DNA of 64,000 bases from Vibrio brasiliensis LMG 20546 (GCF_000189255.1 NZ_AEVS01000077.1:156031-220030); one strand, 5' to 3'. Positions 10,673-22,664 are shown, counted from the first letter of the stretch. Numbers and translations: made by a program. The notes: generated by a model not told the origin, from the letters alone.

Positions 10673-11241
10673 CTTCTTAATCCCTATATTCCTACCACCT
10701 AGCGGTGGAGCAGCGTAATTACCCGTAGGCATGACACTAAATTGTGCAAATATTAATCAATAAAGCTTATTGGCAAGGATGTTACTTGAGAACAATCACT
10801 ACCGTTATTGATCAACCACCGGTTTTTCGCTCAATTCACACTTTGCCAGCAGCTACGCCCCTATTTTGTGATTTATGTCTCTTAATGGATCTGGGTTAGA
10901 TGCGATTCAAACACACGTTTGCACCAAAAAACGTGAAAATTGCAGTATTGGTTAAAACTTAATGTGATCGAGTATGCATATTCATCAATTGCGTATTTTT
11001 ATAAACACGTATCTTTAATAAACCAGATATAGGCTAAATTGGTTGACGGTGTGATCTCAATCACCCGAGCTGTGATGTTAGGAAAACTTAATGAGACCTG
11101 GATCACTGAGCTACTGGTTGTACGCCCTCTACGCCCTTTGTCCTCCTCCTAAAATGGCTAGGAGTAGGAGGATGTTTTGCCAGACATGTCGATGCACGAT
11201 ATGGCACAGATGGATTGAAACCAATAAGTGAGATTTCTCTA
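10673..11241. promoter_or_regulatory. malT / malP divergent control region with MalT-box-like motifs
   Basis: About 570 bp without a gene. GGAGGA cores, the heart of known MalT boxes, occur as GGAGTAGGAGGATG at 11161-11174 on the plus strand and as TCCTCCTCCT at 11141-11150 (GGAGGA on the minus strand). This clustered, oppositely oriented arrangement about 70-100 bp before malP is what a MalT-activated promoter would show. A CRP-like site lies just upstream and is listed separately. The malT-proximal part is AT-rich with no further clear site. Confidence 0.6.
11050..11065. promoter_or_regulatory. CRP binding site
   Basis: TGTGATCTCAATCACC matches the CRP consensus TGTGA-N6-TCACA at nine of ten arm positions. 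It lies upstream of the MalT-box-like cluster in the malT-malP intergenic region, fitting catabolite control of maltose genes. Confidence 0.75.
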
Positions 11242-13695
<2,454 letters not shown>

Positions 13696-13707
13696 TTGAA
13701 CCATAAA

Positions 13708-13730
13708 AGCCAAGGCCTAGCGCCTTGGCT
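13708..13730 (+). terminator. hairpin between malP and malQ
   Basis: Perfect 9-bp stem AGCCAAGGC / GCCTTGGCT with a 5-base loop, not followed by a T run. It may protect the malP transcript end or attenuate read-through into malQ rather than end transcription. Confidence 0.55.
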
Positions 13731-13796
13731 CTACTCTTTATAACGATTTAATAAACCCTACATTTTGAAGGTATAAGCAGTCCTTCGGAGAGAGCG

Positions 13797-15977
13797 ATGA
13801 AACAAGATAACGCATTAAAACAAGTCGCTGAAATGGCGAGAATTGCCGACAGCTACGTTAGCGCGTGGGGAGATGAAGCAAAAGTTGCAGACGAGACAAT
13901 TCGTCGCTTACTCGCGTCTTTAGGCTATGACACAACCAATGATGAAACTCTTCTAAAATCAGCAGAGAAAAAACACAAGCAAGATGTACTGGATCCCGTC
14001 CTGGTTGTTCGTGACGGAGAGCCAATTGAAGTTGCGCTTAACCTGGGTGCAAGTGCTCGTGAAAGCGAGTTCAGCTGGCGTCTGGATACAGAGCAAGGAG
14101 AGGTACTTGAAGGCTATCTTCAGTCGCAAATCGTTCGCGATGAGCGCAAAGAGGGTGGCCCTTTAGTGTTTGCATTACCAAGTGATATTGCTTGGGGCTA
14201 TCACAAACTGACGATTTCTCGTAAGCGCCGTAAAGCACCGTATGAGATGACGTTAATCGTGACGCCAAAAGCGTGTTACAAGCAAGATGCTATCGTCAAT
14301 GGCAAGAAAATGTGGGGACCGAGTGTTCAGCTTTACACCCTGCGTACTCAGCACAACTGGGGTATCGGTGACTTCGGTGATCTGAAGCAACTGGTGGCAG
14401 ACATTTCATCACGCGGTGGTGACTTTGTCGGTCTTAACCCGATTCATTCACTGTTCCCGGCTAACCCTGAAGGTGCGAGCCCGTACAGCCCGTCTTCACG
14501 TCGCTGGCTGAACATCATGTACATTGATGTAAGTTCGGTTCCTGAGTTCTCACTTAGCATCGAAGCTCAGCAAAAAGTGGGCAGTGCTGAATTCCAGCAA
14601 CGTCTGCAAAAAGCGCGTGAATCACATTGGGTTAACTACAGTGAAGTTTCTAACCTGAAAATGAGCGTATTACCTACGCTGTTTGCTGAGTTCAAAAAAC
14701 GTCATCTGGATAAAAACAGTGAACGTGCACAAGCATTCCTCGACTTTGTTGAAGAGGGCGGTGAAAGCCTGGTTCATCAGGCAGCATTTGATGCGCTGCA
14801 TGCGGAACTGCATGCTAAAGATTCAAACATTTGGGGCTGGCCTGTATTCCCTGAAGAGCTACGTAAGTTTGAAAATCGCGCAGTTCAGGATTTTATTGAG
14901 AAGAATCAGGATCAGGTGCACCTGTACATGTACCTGCAATGGGTAGCGGACATTCAAATCAAAGAAGCTCAGGCTCTGGCTGAAGAGAAAGGGATGTCAG
15001 TAGGTCTGTACCGTGACCTTGCGGTTGGTGTTGCTGACTCAGGTTCAGAAACCTGGGCTGATGAAGGCAACCTGGTAATGGATGCGAGCATTGGTGCTCC
15101 ACCAGATATTCTTGGCCCTCTGGGTCAGAACTGGGGTCTTCCTCCATTTAACCCGCAAGTGCTGCAGGCGACAGGCTACGATGCATACATCAAGTTACTG
15201 CGCGCTAACATGAAGCATTGTGGTGCACTGCGTATTGACCATGTATTAGGTTTGCTACGTTTGTGGTGGATCCCTAAAGGTGAATCTGCGACTCAGGGTG
15301 CTTACATCTACTACCCGGTAGAAGATATGTTGGCAATTCTTGCTCTGGAATCACACCGTCACCAATGTAGTGTTATTGGTGAAGACTTGGGTACGGTACC
15401 AGATGAGATCGTTGAGATTCTTCGTGATGCAGGTGTTCACTCATACAAGGTATTCTTCTTCGAAACGTCAGAAGAAGATGGCGGCTTTATTTCTCCGGCA
15501 CATTACGCAGAGCAGTCAATGTCTGCACTATGTACGCACGATATGCCGACCCTACGTGGTTTCTGGCATTGTGATGACCTGAAAATGGGTCAAGAGCTTG
15601 GTCTGTACCCTGATGCTAAGCAACTAGAGGGGCTGTTCGCAAGCCGTCTGGAATGTAAACAAGGCATCCTTGATTCAGTTGCATGGCACGGTTACCTGCC
15701 TGAAGGTGTTGGTCGTGATGCTCAGTATGTTCCGATGGACTCATACTTAGCTGAAGCTCTGCAACTTCACGTTGCTGCTGGCTCTTCAACATTACTGAGT
15801 GTTCAGTTGGAAGACTGGCTGGAAATGGACAAACCGGTAAACATTCCGGGCACTGTGGATGAGTACCCTAACTGGCGTCGTAAACTGTCGATGAACCTTG
15901 ATGAAGTCTTTGCTCAGGAAGGGGTGAATCGTATTGCTCACAAGCTAAGCGAAGTTCGCGCGAAAGTGAGTAAATAA
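13797..15977 (+). CDS. malQ: 4-alpha-glucanotransferase (amylomaltase)
   Basis: A 726-residue GH77 enzyme that transfers dextrinyl units between maltodextrins, supplying MalP with longer chains. The catalytic set is visible: the nucleophile Asp of LRIDHVLG at about residue 481, the acid/base Glu of IGEDLGTVP at about 529 and the Asp of CTHDMPTLRGFW at about 582. The N-terminal 150 residues form the beta-rich extension seen in bacterial MalQ proteins of this size. GGAGAG precedes the ATG at good spacing. It lies 101 bp after malP with a hairpin between, and is probably expressed from the malP promoter. Confidence 0.96.
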   Translation: MKQDNALKQVAEMARIADSYVSAWGDEAKVADETIRRLLASLGYDTTNDETLLKSAEKKHKQDVLDPVLVVRDGEPIEVALNLGASARESEFSWRLDTEQGEVLEGYLQSQIVRDERKEGGPLVFALPSDIAWGYHKLTISRKRRKAPYEMTLIVTPKACYKQDAIVNGKKMWGPSVQLYTLRTQHNWGIGDFGDLKQLVADISSRGGDFVGLNPIHSLFPANPEGASPYSPSSRRWLNIMYIDVSSVPEFSLSIEAQQKVGSAEFQQRLQKARESHWVNYSEVSNLKMSVLPTLFAEFKKRHLDKNSERAQAFLDFVEEGGESLVHQAAFDALHAELHAKDSNIWGWPVFPEELRKFENRAVQDFIEKNQDQVHLYMYLQWVADIQIKEAQALAEEKGMSVGLYRDLAVGVADSGSETWADEGNLVMDASIGAPPDILGPLGQNWGLPPFNPQVLQATGYDAYIKLLRANMKHCGALRIDHVLGLLRLWWIPKGESATQGAYIYYPVEDMLAILALESHRHQCSVIGEDLGTVPDEIVEILRDAGVHSYKVFFFETSEEDGGFISPAHYAEQSMSALCTHDMPTLRGFWHCDDLKMGQELGLYPDAKQLEGLFASRLECKQGILDSVAWHGYLPEGVGRDAQYVPMDSYLAEALQLHVAAGSSTLLSVQLEDWLEMDKPVNIPGTVDEYPNWRRKLSMNLDEVFAQEGVNRIAHKLSEVRAKVSK

Positions 15978-16065
15978 GGCGGAGTTACAAGGTATACATG
16001 GAAAATTTCTCGGTCAGGTCACTCTATGTAAATCTTGAATTCGTTACACTGTTATAACGCTAATT

Positions 16066-16090
16066 AAGCCCGCTACCTAGCGGGCTTTTT
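16066..16090 (+). terminator. Rho-independent terminator after malQ
   Basis: Stem AAGCCCGCTA (16066-16075) with TAGCGGGCTT (16078-16087) and a T run. It separates malPQ from glgB, so glgB probably has its own promoter in the following 75 bp. Confidence 0.88.
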
Positions 16091-16162
16091 GGGTCATAGA
16101 ACCCCTTTATATTTCAGCCAAACTCATTCGAATTAAGAAAGTTAGGTTAGGGAGAGAATAAC

Positions 16163-18337
16163 TTGAAAACAACAACGTTAGATAAGGCGACAAAGATATA
16201 TAACCAACTTTCACATGCGACGTTTTCTGACCCGTTTTCCTTTATCGGTCCATTTCTTGGCGAGCAAGGTGCATTACGTGTTTGGATGCCGGGTGCAGAT
16301 AAAGTTGAGTTAGTTATCGATGACCAGCGCATCGAACTTGAGCGTGAAGATGCGTCGGGTTTTATCCTTAAGCAAGAGCGGGATCTGCAGTTTAGCCATT
16401 ACCTATTGGCTGTTGACTGGGATGGAACTGAGCAGCTGATCGATGATCCATACCAGTACCACAATATCTACGCCGAGTACGACGATCTTCACACACCAAA
16501 AGAGATGTACAAGCACATGGGTGCTCAGTTCATGAATCTGGAGCGTGATGGCAAACAGATCTCCGGTATCCGCTTTCTGGTTTATGCACCGCACGCTTCA
16601 GCTTGTAGCTTAGTCGGTGAGTTCAACCAATGGGATGGTCGTCGCACGCCAATGCAGCGTCTCGACTATGGTATCTGGGGTATCTTCATTCCAAACCTTG
16701 CTGAAGGCACACAGTACAAGTTCGAATTAAAAGGTCCTAATGGTGAAGGCTTACCGCATAAAGCGGACCCTTGGGGCGCATACTCTGAACAATATCCATC
16801 TTTTGCTTCTGTGACTTATGACCACAGCCGTTATCAGTGGAATGATAAAACATGGCAAGAGCGTGAAGTGACGGAAAAACGCAAGCAGGCATTGTCGTTT
16901 TATGAATTACACGCTGGCTCCTGGCGTCGTAATGCTGATGGTGATTTCCTTAACTACCGCGAACTGGCAGAGCAGTTGATTCCTTATCTGGTCGATATGG
17001 GCTACACCCATGTTGAACTGATGCCTGTTTCTGAGCATCCGTTCTATGGTTCTTGGGGCTATCAGCCGGTAGGTTTGTTTGCTCCGACCAGCCGATTTGG
17101 TTCACCAGATGACTTCAAATATTTTGTTGACCAGTGTCACCAGGCCGGTCTTGGCGTAGTACTCGACTGGGTTCCAGCGCACTTCCCATCTGACGATCAC
17201 GGCTTAGCTAATTTTGATGGTACGCCACTGTTCCATGATCCAGATCCACGTCGTGGCTGGCATCAGGATTGGAACTCGTACATCTACGATCTTGGTCGTG
17301 AGCATGTTCGCCGTTTCCTTGTGTCTAACGCGCTTTACTGGTTTGAACAATTCCATATTGACGGTATTCGCGTTGATGCGGTGGCTTCAATGCTATATCT
17401 CGACTACTCGCGCAGTCACGATCAATGGATTCCAAATGTCGATGGTGGTAACGAAAACTACGATGCTATCGCAACCCTTAAGTGGATGAACGAAGAAGTT
17501 TACAAACACTTCCCGAATGCAATGACCATTGCTGAAGAATCGACCGCTTTCCCTGGTGTTTCTGCGCCAACCTTTATGGGCGGACTGGGCTTCGGCTTTA
17601 AGTGGAATATGGGCTGGATGCATGACTCGCTGTCCTATATTCAGGAAGATCCGGTACATCGCAAATATCATCACGATACCATCACTTTCCCGCTGGTTTA
17701 CGCACATAGCGAAAACTACGTCCTCTCTTTATCACACGATGAAGTGGTTTACGGTAAGGGCTCTATCCACAACAAAATGCCGGGTGATGAATGGCAGCAG
17801 ACGGCAAACCTGCGCGCTTATCTGGGTTATATGTATGCTCAGCCGGGTAAGAAACTCAACTTTATGGGGGCTGAGATTGGCCAGACTGCTGAATGGAATC
17901 ATGATGACCAGTTACAGTGGTTCTTACTGGAGTTTGAACGCCATCAGGGTGTTCAGAGTCTGACCAGAGATCTGAATAAGCTCTACACGAGTGAGCGTGC
18001 GATGTACGAACTCGATTGTGAACCTCGCGGTTTTGAGTGGCGCTTACAAGACGCAGCAGAAGCGTCGATTCTGGCGCATGAACGTTTGAGTGATAATGGT
18101 GAGAGAATTCTGGTGATCAGTAACTTCACGCCTGTCCCTCATGACAACTTCAGACTAGGCGTACCTTTGGCGGGTGAATATGAATTGCTGCTCAATACTG
18201 ATAGCGCTAAATACCATGGTAGTGATTATTCAGTTGAACAGCAGGTAGCGACTGAGGCGGTAGAAAGTGAAGGATTGGCACAATCTGTTTCACTGCGTCT
18301 GCCTCCGCTGGCGACCGTTTTCTATAAATTCAAATAG
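16163..18337 (+). CDS. glgB: 1,4-alpha-glucan branching enzyme
   Basis: A 724-residue GH13 enzyme that introduces alpha-1,6 branches into glycogen. It carries an N-terminal carbohydrate-binding/beta-sandwich part ([20 protein letters not shown]), a second sandwich ([21 protein letters not shown]) and the catalytic barrel. Nucleophile Asp405 ([10 protein letters not shown]), acid/base Glu458 (IAEEST) and Asp526 (SLSHDEVV) fall at the same numbers as in E. coli GlgB. The start is a TTG at 16163, supported by GGGAGAG eight or so bases upstream and by the numbering match. It has its own upstream terminator boundary and is followed by a strong terminator. Confidence 0.96.
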   Translation: MKTTTLDKATKIYNQLSHATFSDPFSFIGPFLGEQGALRVWMPGADKVELVIDDQRIELEREDASGFILKQERDLQFSHYLLAVDWDGTEQLIDDPYQYHNIYAEYDDLHTPKEMYKHMGAQFMNLERDGKQISGIRFLVYAPHASACSLVGEFNQWDGRRTPMQRLDYGIWGIFIPNLAEGTQYKFELKGPNGEGLPHKADPWGAYSEQYPSFASVTYDHSRYQWNDKTWQEREVTEKRKQALSFYELHAGSWRRNADGDFLNYRELAEQLIPYLVDMGYTHVELMPVSEHPFYGSWGYQPVGLFAPTSRFGSPDDFKYFVDQCHQAGLGVVLDWVPAHFPSDDHGLANFDGTPLFHDPDPRRGWHQDWNSYIYDLGREHVRRFLVSNALYWFEQFHIDGIRVDAVASMLYLDYSRSHDQWIPNVDGGNENYDAIATLKWMNEEVYKHFPNAMTIAEESTAFPGVSAPTFMGGLGFGFKWNMGWMHDSLSYIQEDPVHRKYHHDTITFPLVYAHSENYVLSLSHDEVVYGKGSIHNKMPGDEWQQTANLRAYLGYMYAQPGKKLNFMGAEIGQTAEWNHDDQLQWFLLEFERHQGVQSLTRDLNKLYTSERAMYELDCEPRGFEWRLQDAAEASILAHERLSDNGERILVISNFTPVPHDNFRLGVPLAGEYELLLNTDSAKYHGSDYSVEQQVATEAVESEGLAQSVSLRLPPLATVFYKFK

Positions 18338-18355
18338 TCTCGATAAGAGTGATGA

Positions 18356-18386
18356 AAGGGTCAGCCTCAACGGCTGGCCCTTTTTT
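18356..18386. terminator. Rho-independent terminator after glgB
   Basis: An 11-bp perfect stem AAGGGTCAGCC / GGCTGGCCCTT (18356-18366 and 18372-18382) is followed by TTTT. It overlaps the end of the convergent START-domain gene. Confidence 0.88.
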
Positions 18387-19026
18387 ATTCAAGCAGATCG
18401 GGTTTAGAGTCGTCTTGGTAGCGAGGCAACTGGATTCTGAGTCCTTCAAAGGTGCTGCGTGCGCTCTCTTTAGCAAGTTTATTAACCAGCCAGTCAGGCA
18501 GGGCACCGCCGGGGTTAGCGAAGGCAGTGTATTCAATCAAGGTCATGCCGTTAGTGAGTTTCTGTAGCGTCCATGTTGCCTTTACCTGGCTAATACGAAT
18601 ATAACCTTCTTGCTCAGCTAATGTGGTTTTTGGGGCGTCTTCTATTTTGAGGGTGAAGCCAATCTCATCAACGCTATATTTTGAGTAGGTCACCATATCA
18701 CGGTCTTTGGCGGGCCAGGGGGCGGAGAACTGAGTATAGACGATGTTTTCGTTAGAAGAGATCTGACGTAATACCCGGCTATGACTGACGTTATCGATCC
18801 AGTTAGGCACATTCTCTGTATCTTCTAGCAGAGTAAGGAAAGCCACATAACTGGTTGGCGCAAACATACGTGCGCGAATTTCTACCAGCCCATCACTATG
18901 ATGACGGGAGAAGATAGTGATTCCGTCTTTGTCACCTTCAAATTGCCAATGGGTTGAGGCTTGGCAATAACCTATGCCTGATAGCGTCAACAGGACAAAA
19001 ATGAGGCTTTTCCTTAAGCATGTCAT
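18385..19026 (-). CDS. exported START-domain (lipid-binding) protein
   Basis: A 213-residue protein with a signal peptide (MTCLRKSLIFVLLTLSGIGYCQA) followed by a START/SRPBCC-like helix-grip domain. Visible landmarks are DKDGITIFSRHH, VPNWIDNVSHSRVL, SAPWPAKDRDMVTYSKYS and ATWTLQKLTNGMTLIEYTAFANPGG. Bacterial START proteins of this type bind hydrophobic ligands; the ligand here is unknown. The protein should be periplasmic. It is convergent with glgB and shares its terminator. Confidence 0.8.
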   Translation of the reverse strand: MTCLRKSLIFVLLTLSGIGYCQASTHWQFEGDKDGITIFSRHHSDGLVEIRARMFAPTSYVAFLTLLEDTENVPNWIDNVSHSRVLRQISSNENIVYTQFSAPWPAKDRDMVTYSKYSVDEIGFTLKIEDAPKTTLAEQEGYIRISQVKATWTLQKLTNGMTLIEYTAFANPGGALPDWLVNKLAKESARSTFEGLRIQLPRYQDDSKPDLLE

Positions 19027-19181
19027 TACGTTACTCAGCTTTCCATATCCTGATTTAATTCAAGCATATCTGGCATGCAGAGCAAAGTCACTCGTTCATG
19101 GAAATGAGACATTTGGCACTGGCAGTTTGGTCACTAATCATTTAGCTTGTTACCTTTCCACTTCTAGACAGTAAAGAGAGC

Positions 19182-19691
19182 ATGATGATTACCACCGACA
19201 ATTTGATACTGACACCTGTATGTGAAGCGGATCTCGATATCTACTCAGCGATTCTAGGTTGTAATGAGCTGACGAAATACTTGCCGAAAGGTGAGGCCTA
19301 TACTGCCGAAGAAATAGAGCTGTATGTTCATAATCGAGGGCGACACTGGCAGCATGGTTTTGGCTCTTACGCCATAAGATTAGCAAGCGATCCTGAAACT
19401 AAAATTGGTTACGTTGGTGTTGAGCAGTGTCAAGATCCTGCGTATAGCGATATCCGTTATGCTCTGCTGCCTGATTATCAGGGTAAAGGTTATGTATTTG
19501 AAGCGGCTCAGGCCGTGATCAGAGAAACCTTTAAAGCCAACAAACACGATAAGATCTATGGCGTTGCCCTTGAAGCCAATCTTGCCTCGCTGGCGATACT
19601 GAAAAAGCTCGGTATGACCCAAGAAGTCAATACACGACTCTACGGTGAAGTTGAAGGGCTAGAAACTTTCGCCCTCGATAAGTCCGCGTGA
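19182..19691 (+). CDS. GNAT-family N-acetyltransferase
   Basis: A 169-residue protein in the RimJ/RimL-like branch of GNAT enzymes. It begins MMITTDNLILTPVCEADLDIYSAILGCNELTKYLP, and the acetyl-CoA-binding region lies around DIRYALLPDYQGKGYVFEAAQAVI, with the later LEANLASLAILKKLGM typical of the family. The acceptor substrate is unknown. Two consecutive ATGs exist; AAGAGAG just before the first supports 19182. Single gene, convergent with arfB. Confidence 0.85.
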   Translation: MMITTDNLILTPVCEADLDIYSAILGCNELTKYLPKGEAYTAEEIELYVHNRGRHWQHGFGSYAIRLASDPETKIGYVGVEQCQDPAYSDIRYALLPDYQGKGYVFEAAQAVIRETFKANKHDKIYGVALEANLASLAILKKLGMTQEVNTRLYGEVEGLETFALDKSA

Positions 19692-19710
19692 TAGAGAGCA
19701 GTCGCTATGG

Positions 19711-20124
19711 TTAGTGCTTAACACGTCCGCGCAGGGATTTAGTTTGCGACTTGATTCCCTTACTCTTGAGCCTGCGCTCTTTAGACGCTCTGGTTGGCTT
19801 GGTTTCACGGCGTTTTTTCTGCACGACCATCGCGGAACGGATAAGATCCGCTAAGCGATTGAGCGCATCCTCTTTGTTCTGTTCTTGGGTACGGAACTGC
19901 TGCGCTTTGATAGTGATGACGCCCTCTTTAGACAGACGAGAATCCTTGAGCGCAAGGATACGTTGTTTGTAGATGTCCGGTAAGGTCGAGTGTTTGACGT
20001 CAAACTGAAGATGAATCGCTGAGGAGACCTTGTTGACGTTCTGACCACCGGCCCCTTGTGCGCGAATGGCAGTCAGTTGGATCTCCCAGGATTGAAGGGT
20101 AACGGTATTAGAAATCTTCAGCAT
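19711..20124 (-). CDS. arfB: ArfB, peptidyl-tRNA hydrolase for stalled-ribosome rescue
   Basis: A 137-residue class I release-factor-like protein. The catalytic GGQ is at residues 26-28 in RAQGAGGQNVNKVSSAIHL, and the C-terminus is a basic tail (KKRRETKPTRASKERRLKSKGIKSQTKSLRGRVKH) that in ArfB/YaeJ enters the empty mRNA channel. There is no codon-recognition domain, which separates it from RF1/RF2. It should release nascent chains from ribosomes stalled without a stop codon, as a backup to tmRNA. Confidence 0.93.
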   Translation of the reverse strand: MLKISNTVTLQSWEIQLTAIRAQGAGGQNVNKVSSAIHLQFDVKHSTLPDIYKQRILALKDSRLSKEGVITIKAQQFRTQEQNKEDALNRLADLIRSAMVVQKKRRETKPTRASKERRLKSKGIKSQTKSLRGRVKH

Positions 20125-20165
20125 TAGCGGCTTACTACAAAAACAGACACCGACCTATTGTAGCC

Positions 20166-20405
20166 TTACTGAAACTCTTCGCCATGGTTTTCGAGTTTTT
20201 TGTGGCCACACTTCTGACAGACCACATAGCGATCCACCAGCTCCAGCGAAGCCAGCGCGCCACCGACTGCAACACCAGTAAAGAAACCTGACAGGAAGGC
20301 TTTAAACTGCTCTTTACGACTCTTTCCATACTGAGACGGTTTCTGTTTCATTACTTCTTTGTGCTCGGTTTGTTGAGCACATTTTTCACACCATTGGACA
20401 GTCAT
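20166..20405 (-). CDS. small hypothetical protein with two CxxC pairs
   Basis: A 79-residue protein not recognised as a named family. A CEKC pair near residue 6 and a CQKCG pair near residue 63 could form one zinc ribbon when brought together, and a hydrophobic Gly/Ala-rich stretch (about residues 38-57, FLSGFFTGVAVGGALASLEL) lies between them. It could be a membrane-anchored zinc-ribbon protein. It is upstream of arfB on the same strand with about a 40-bp gap, so cotranscription is possible. Confidence 0.65.
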   Translation of the reverse strand: MTVQWCEKCAQQTEHKEVMKQKPSQYGKSRKEQFKAFLSGFFTGVAVGGALASLELVDRYVVCQKCGHKKLENHGEEFQ

Positions 20406-20457
20406 ACAATCACCTTACAGCTTGGTTAGGTTAACTCAATGTTCTGGCGCGACCGGA

Positions 20458-21234
20458 TCATCGCGTCTTCAAATAGGGCATAGTGGCGAAAAGGATCTCG
20501 TCATAGCGGCCGCTTTGTTTCATGTTGCGTAGAACTTGTTCTAGCTTTGGCACTAGTTCTGCGTGGCGTTTGTGGAGATAGGGATAAGAGAGGTTACTCC
20601 CTACCTGACCAACAACCTGAACGCCGGCTAGAGTGTAATCGTAGTGGCTTTGCATTGTTTTAAGGCCAATCACCTCAAGAACAATAAATACGTCAGAACG
20701 TAGCTTGATCAGTTTCTGAAAACCTTGATCGCTTTCATCAACAATTTGTAGGTTTCCAGGATCAACAACAGCGGCCAGATTTTTCTTGCTCCACGCTGAA
20801 CCACGCAGGTAATCGACGCGGAGATCACTATCTATCAGACTTTCTAAGCCGCTGATTTCGAGAGTGGGATCGATGCTAAACGCTAAGGTACGATTTTCAA
20901 AGATAGGCTCGTCAACACGAATCTGATTTGGATTCTGATTGGCGTAACCAAACACCCTTTGCGGTTCACCATCGACTTTGCCATGGTTAGCCATTTGCGT
21001 GGCACGCTTGCTTGGATGGAGCTCATATTGAAACTCAAACCCTAATGTAGCGAAGGCTTCCTGATAGACTTTTTGGTAGAAGGCGTACTGTGGATTGTGA
21101 GCAGGGTCGTGATTGAACGCCATCGTAAATGTGTTACTGGCAACTGTCGGGCAGGCCAGGAAGACACCAAGTAACATACTCAGGTATATACAGAGCTTCT
21201 TTTGCACCACACTGCGTAACATCTCGATTGTCAT
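20458..21234 (-). CDS. periplasmic solute-binding protein, SBP_bac_3-like
   Basis: About 258 residues. A signal peptide is visible (LCIYLSMLLGVFLACPTVAS), followed by a type II periplasmic-binding-protein fold with NPQYAFYQKVYQEAFATLGFEFQYELHPSKRATQMANHGKVDGE, the pattern of amino-acid-type binding proteins. No transporter genes are adjacent, and in Vibrio such orphans are often sensory or of unknown role. The frame is open to 21279; ATGs at 21234 and 21222 are both plausible starts and neither has a clear ribosome site. Confidence 0.75.
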   Translation of the reverse strand: MTIEMLRSVVQKKLCIYLSMLLGVFLACPTVASNTFTMAFNHDPAHNPQYAFYQKVYQEAFATLGFEFQYELHPSKRATQMANHGKVDGEPQRVFGYANQNPNQIRVDEPIFENRTLAFSIDPTLEISGLESLIDSDLRVDYLRGSAWSKKNLAAVVDPGNLQIVDESDQGFQKLIKLRSDVFIVLEVIGLKTMQSHYDYTLAGVQVVGQVGSNLSYPYLHKRHAELVPKLEQVLRNMKQSGRYDEILFATMPYLKTR

Positions 21235-21372
21235 TTCCCCACAATTTGCGCACTTGAGTCGGCCTCTAGTGTGATTCAAGCATGGGTCAATAGCGCAGCT
21301 TGTTCAATAATCGGCCAATTAGCGACAGTTTAATGGGAGTCGATTCATATGTCATTATTAGCAATTGGTAAT

Positions 21373-21927
21373 TTATGATTGCAGTGCTGAATAATAAAAC
21401 TCTAGGGGACCATTGAGCATCTCAATGTTAAGTTCGCTGTCTGGCTGGCAGTTGAGTGCTAATACGAAACCATGCAGATAGTCGGCCAGCAGGTGGATTG
21501 CGTTGGTGCTTTTGGCGCTATCAATCTTAAGCGGCTCAAGGATCGCATTAAAACGTTCGATAAATACCATTGCTGGGCTATCCGACTTCATCTTCAGCAG
21601 GGTTTCTAGTAATCCTGAGTGACGATGCAACAGTAATACATAACTTTGGCATAATGCTGTGAGTTCATCACGCCACGGGTCTGCCAGGTTAGGCTGATAA
21701 ATCTCTTCGATTAGCGACACTGCAATGGCTTCTTGTAAAGCATCTTTATTGGCGAAGTAGTAGTAAATTGCCATCGCATCTACGCCTAACTGAGCTGCTA
21801 ACTTCCTGATGCTCGGCATTTTTCCGTCTCCGGTCATCAGAGCTTTTGCCTGAGTGAGTATCACTTGCTCACTCAGTTGCCTTTTATCACCTTGTGGTCG
21901 ACCACGACGTTTTTCCTTGACAGACAT
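21373..21927 (-). CDS. TetR-family transcriptional regulator
   Basis: A 184-residue repressor-like protein. The N-terminal helix-turn-helix is MPSIRKLAAQLGVDAMAIYYYFANKDALQEAIA (about residues 37-69); the basic lead KEKRRGRPQGDKR is typical. The C-terminal ligand domain is divergent, so the inducer is unknown. It is divergent from a dihydrofolate-reductase-like gene, with a perfect 19-bp palindrome in the 98-bp gap, which suggests that it represses both itself and that gene. Confidence 0.88.
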   Translation of the reverse strand: MSVKEKRRGRPQGDKRQLSEQVILTQAKALMTGDGKMPSIRKLAAQLGVDAMAIYYYFANKDALQEAIAVSLIEEIYQPNLADPWRDELTALCQSYVLLLHRHSGLLETLLKMKSDSPAMVFIERFNAILEPLKIDSAKSTNAIHLLADYLHGFVLALNCQPDSELNIEMLNGPLEFYYSALQS

Positions 21928-21952
21928 CTTAGATTCTCATTAAGCTTAGCTA

Positions 21953-21971
21953 AATTCTACAGTGTAGAATT
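21953..21971. promoter_or_regulatory. palindromic operator, probably for the TetR regulator
   Basis: AATTCTACAGTGTAGAATT is a perfect inverted repeat with 8-bp arms and a 3-bp centre. It lies in the short divergent intergenic region between the TetR gene (start 21927) and the gene at 22026. Confidence 0.75.
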
Positions 21972-22025
21972 AATAATATCTCAACTAGGCTGAGATGCAA
22001 CTATTTACCTTTCGGAGTGCAAAGC

Positions 22026-22559
22026 ATGGCTAATATTGTATTTATCGCCACAAGTATCGATGGCTACATCGCTGATAAAGATGGTGGGTTGGATTGGCTA
22101 CACAGTGTGCCAAACCCTGATAATGTCGATATGGGATTCGGTCCTTTGATGGAGCAAGTCGATGCTTTGGTAATGGGCAGAAATACTCTGGAAATGGTGC
22201 TCAGTTTTGACGTCGACTGGCCATATTCAAAGCCTGTATTTGTTCTTAGCAATACTATGACGGAGGTTCCGGAAGGTTATCAGGACAAGGTTTTCCTGAT
22301 TAATGGCGAACTGACTCAAGTTGTTTCTGACCTGAACCAGCAGGGCTATCACGATCTCTACATTGATGGTGGAATCACGATTCAGAACTTTCTTGAGCAA
22401 GAGTTAATTGATCAACTGACTATTACCACCATACCAGTACTACTTGGTGGTGGAGTTAAGCTATTTGGCGATCTAGAAAGCATGCAGAACTATAAATTGG
22501 TCGAAAGCACGGTCTATCTGGATACCATCGTTCAGAGTCACTATGCTCGAGTGCGATAA
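22026..22559 (+). CDS. dihydrofolate-reductase-family (RibD C-terminal-like) protein
   Basis: A 177-residue protein with the fold of DHFR / RibD C-terminal domains: it begins MANIVFIATSIDGYIADKDGGLDWL, then MGRNTLEMVLSF, DLYIDGGITIQNFLEQELIDQLTITTIPVLLGGGVKLFG. Proteins of this type use NADPH, but this YyaP/YwjB-like group has no settled substrate and is not the housekeeping folate enzyme. A GTG at 22017 is in frame, but CGGAG at 22012-22016 fits the ATG at 22026. It is probably controlled by the divergent TetR regulator. Confidence 0.85.
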   Translation: MANIVFIATSIDGYIADKDGGLDWLHSVPNPDNVDMGFGPLMEQVDALVMGRNTLEMVLSFDVDWPYSKPVFVLSNTMTEVPEGYQDKVFLINGELTQVVSDLNQQGYHDLYIDGGITIQNFLEQELIDQLTITTIPVLLGGGVKLFGDLESMQNYKLVESTVYLDTIVQSHYARVR

Positions 22560-22610
22560 AAGTGACTGCTTAACCTAGCGTTAAGCCCAGAATTTAACGC
22601 GTCTTTATTA

Positions 22611-22644
22611 CGATCAGGCTCAGGGTATAACCAGAGCCTGATCG
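22611..22644. terminator. hairpin between convergent genes
   Basis: CGATCAGGCTC (22611-22621) pairs perfectly with GAGCCTGATCG (22634-22644), with a further GGT/ACC inside the loop. It has no T run, but it lies exactly between two convergent genes and probably acts as a bidirectional end structure. Confidence 0.55.
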
Positions 22645-22664
22645 CTATCGGCAGTGTTTCGCTA

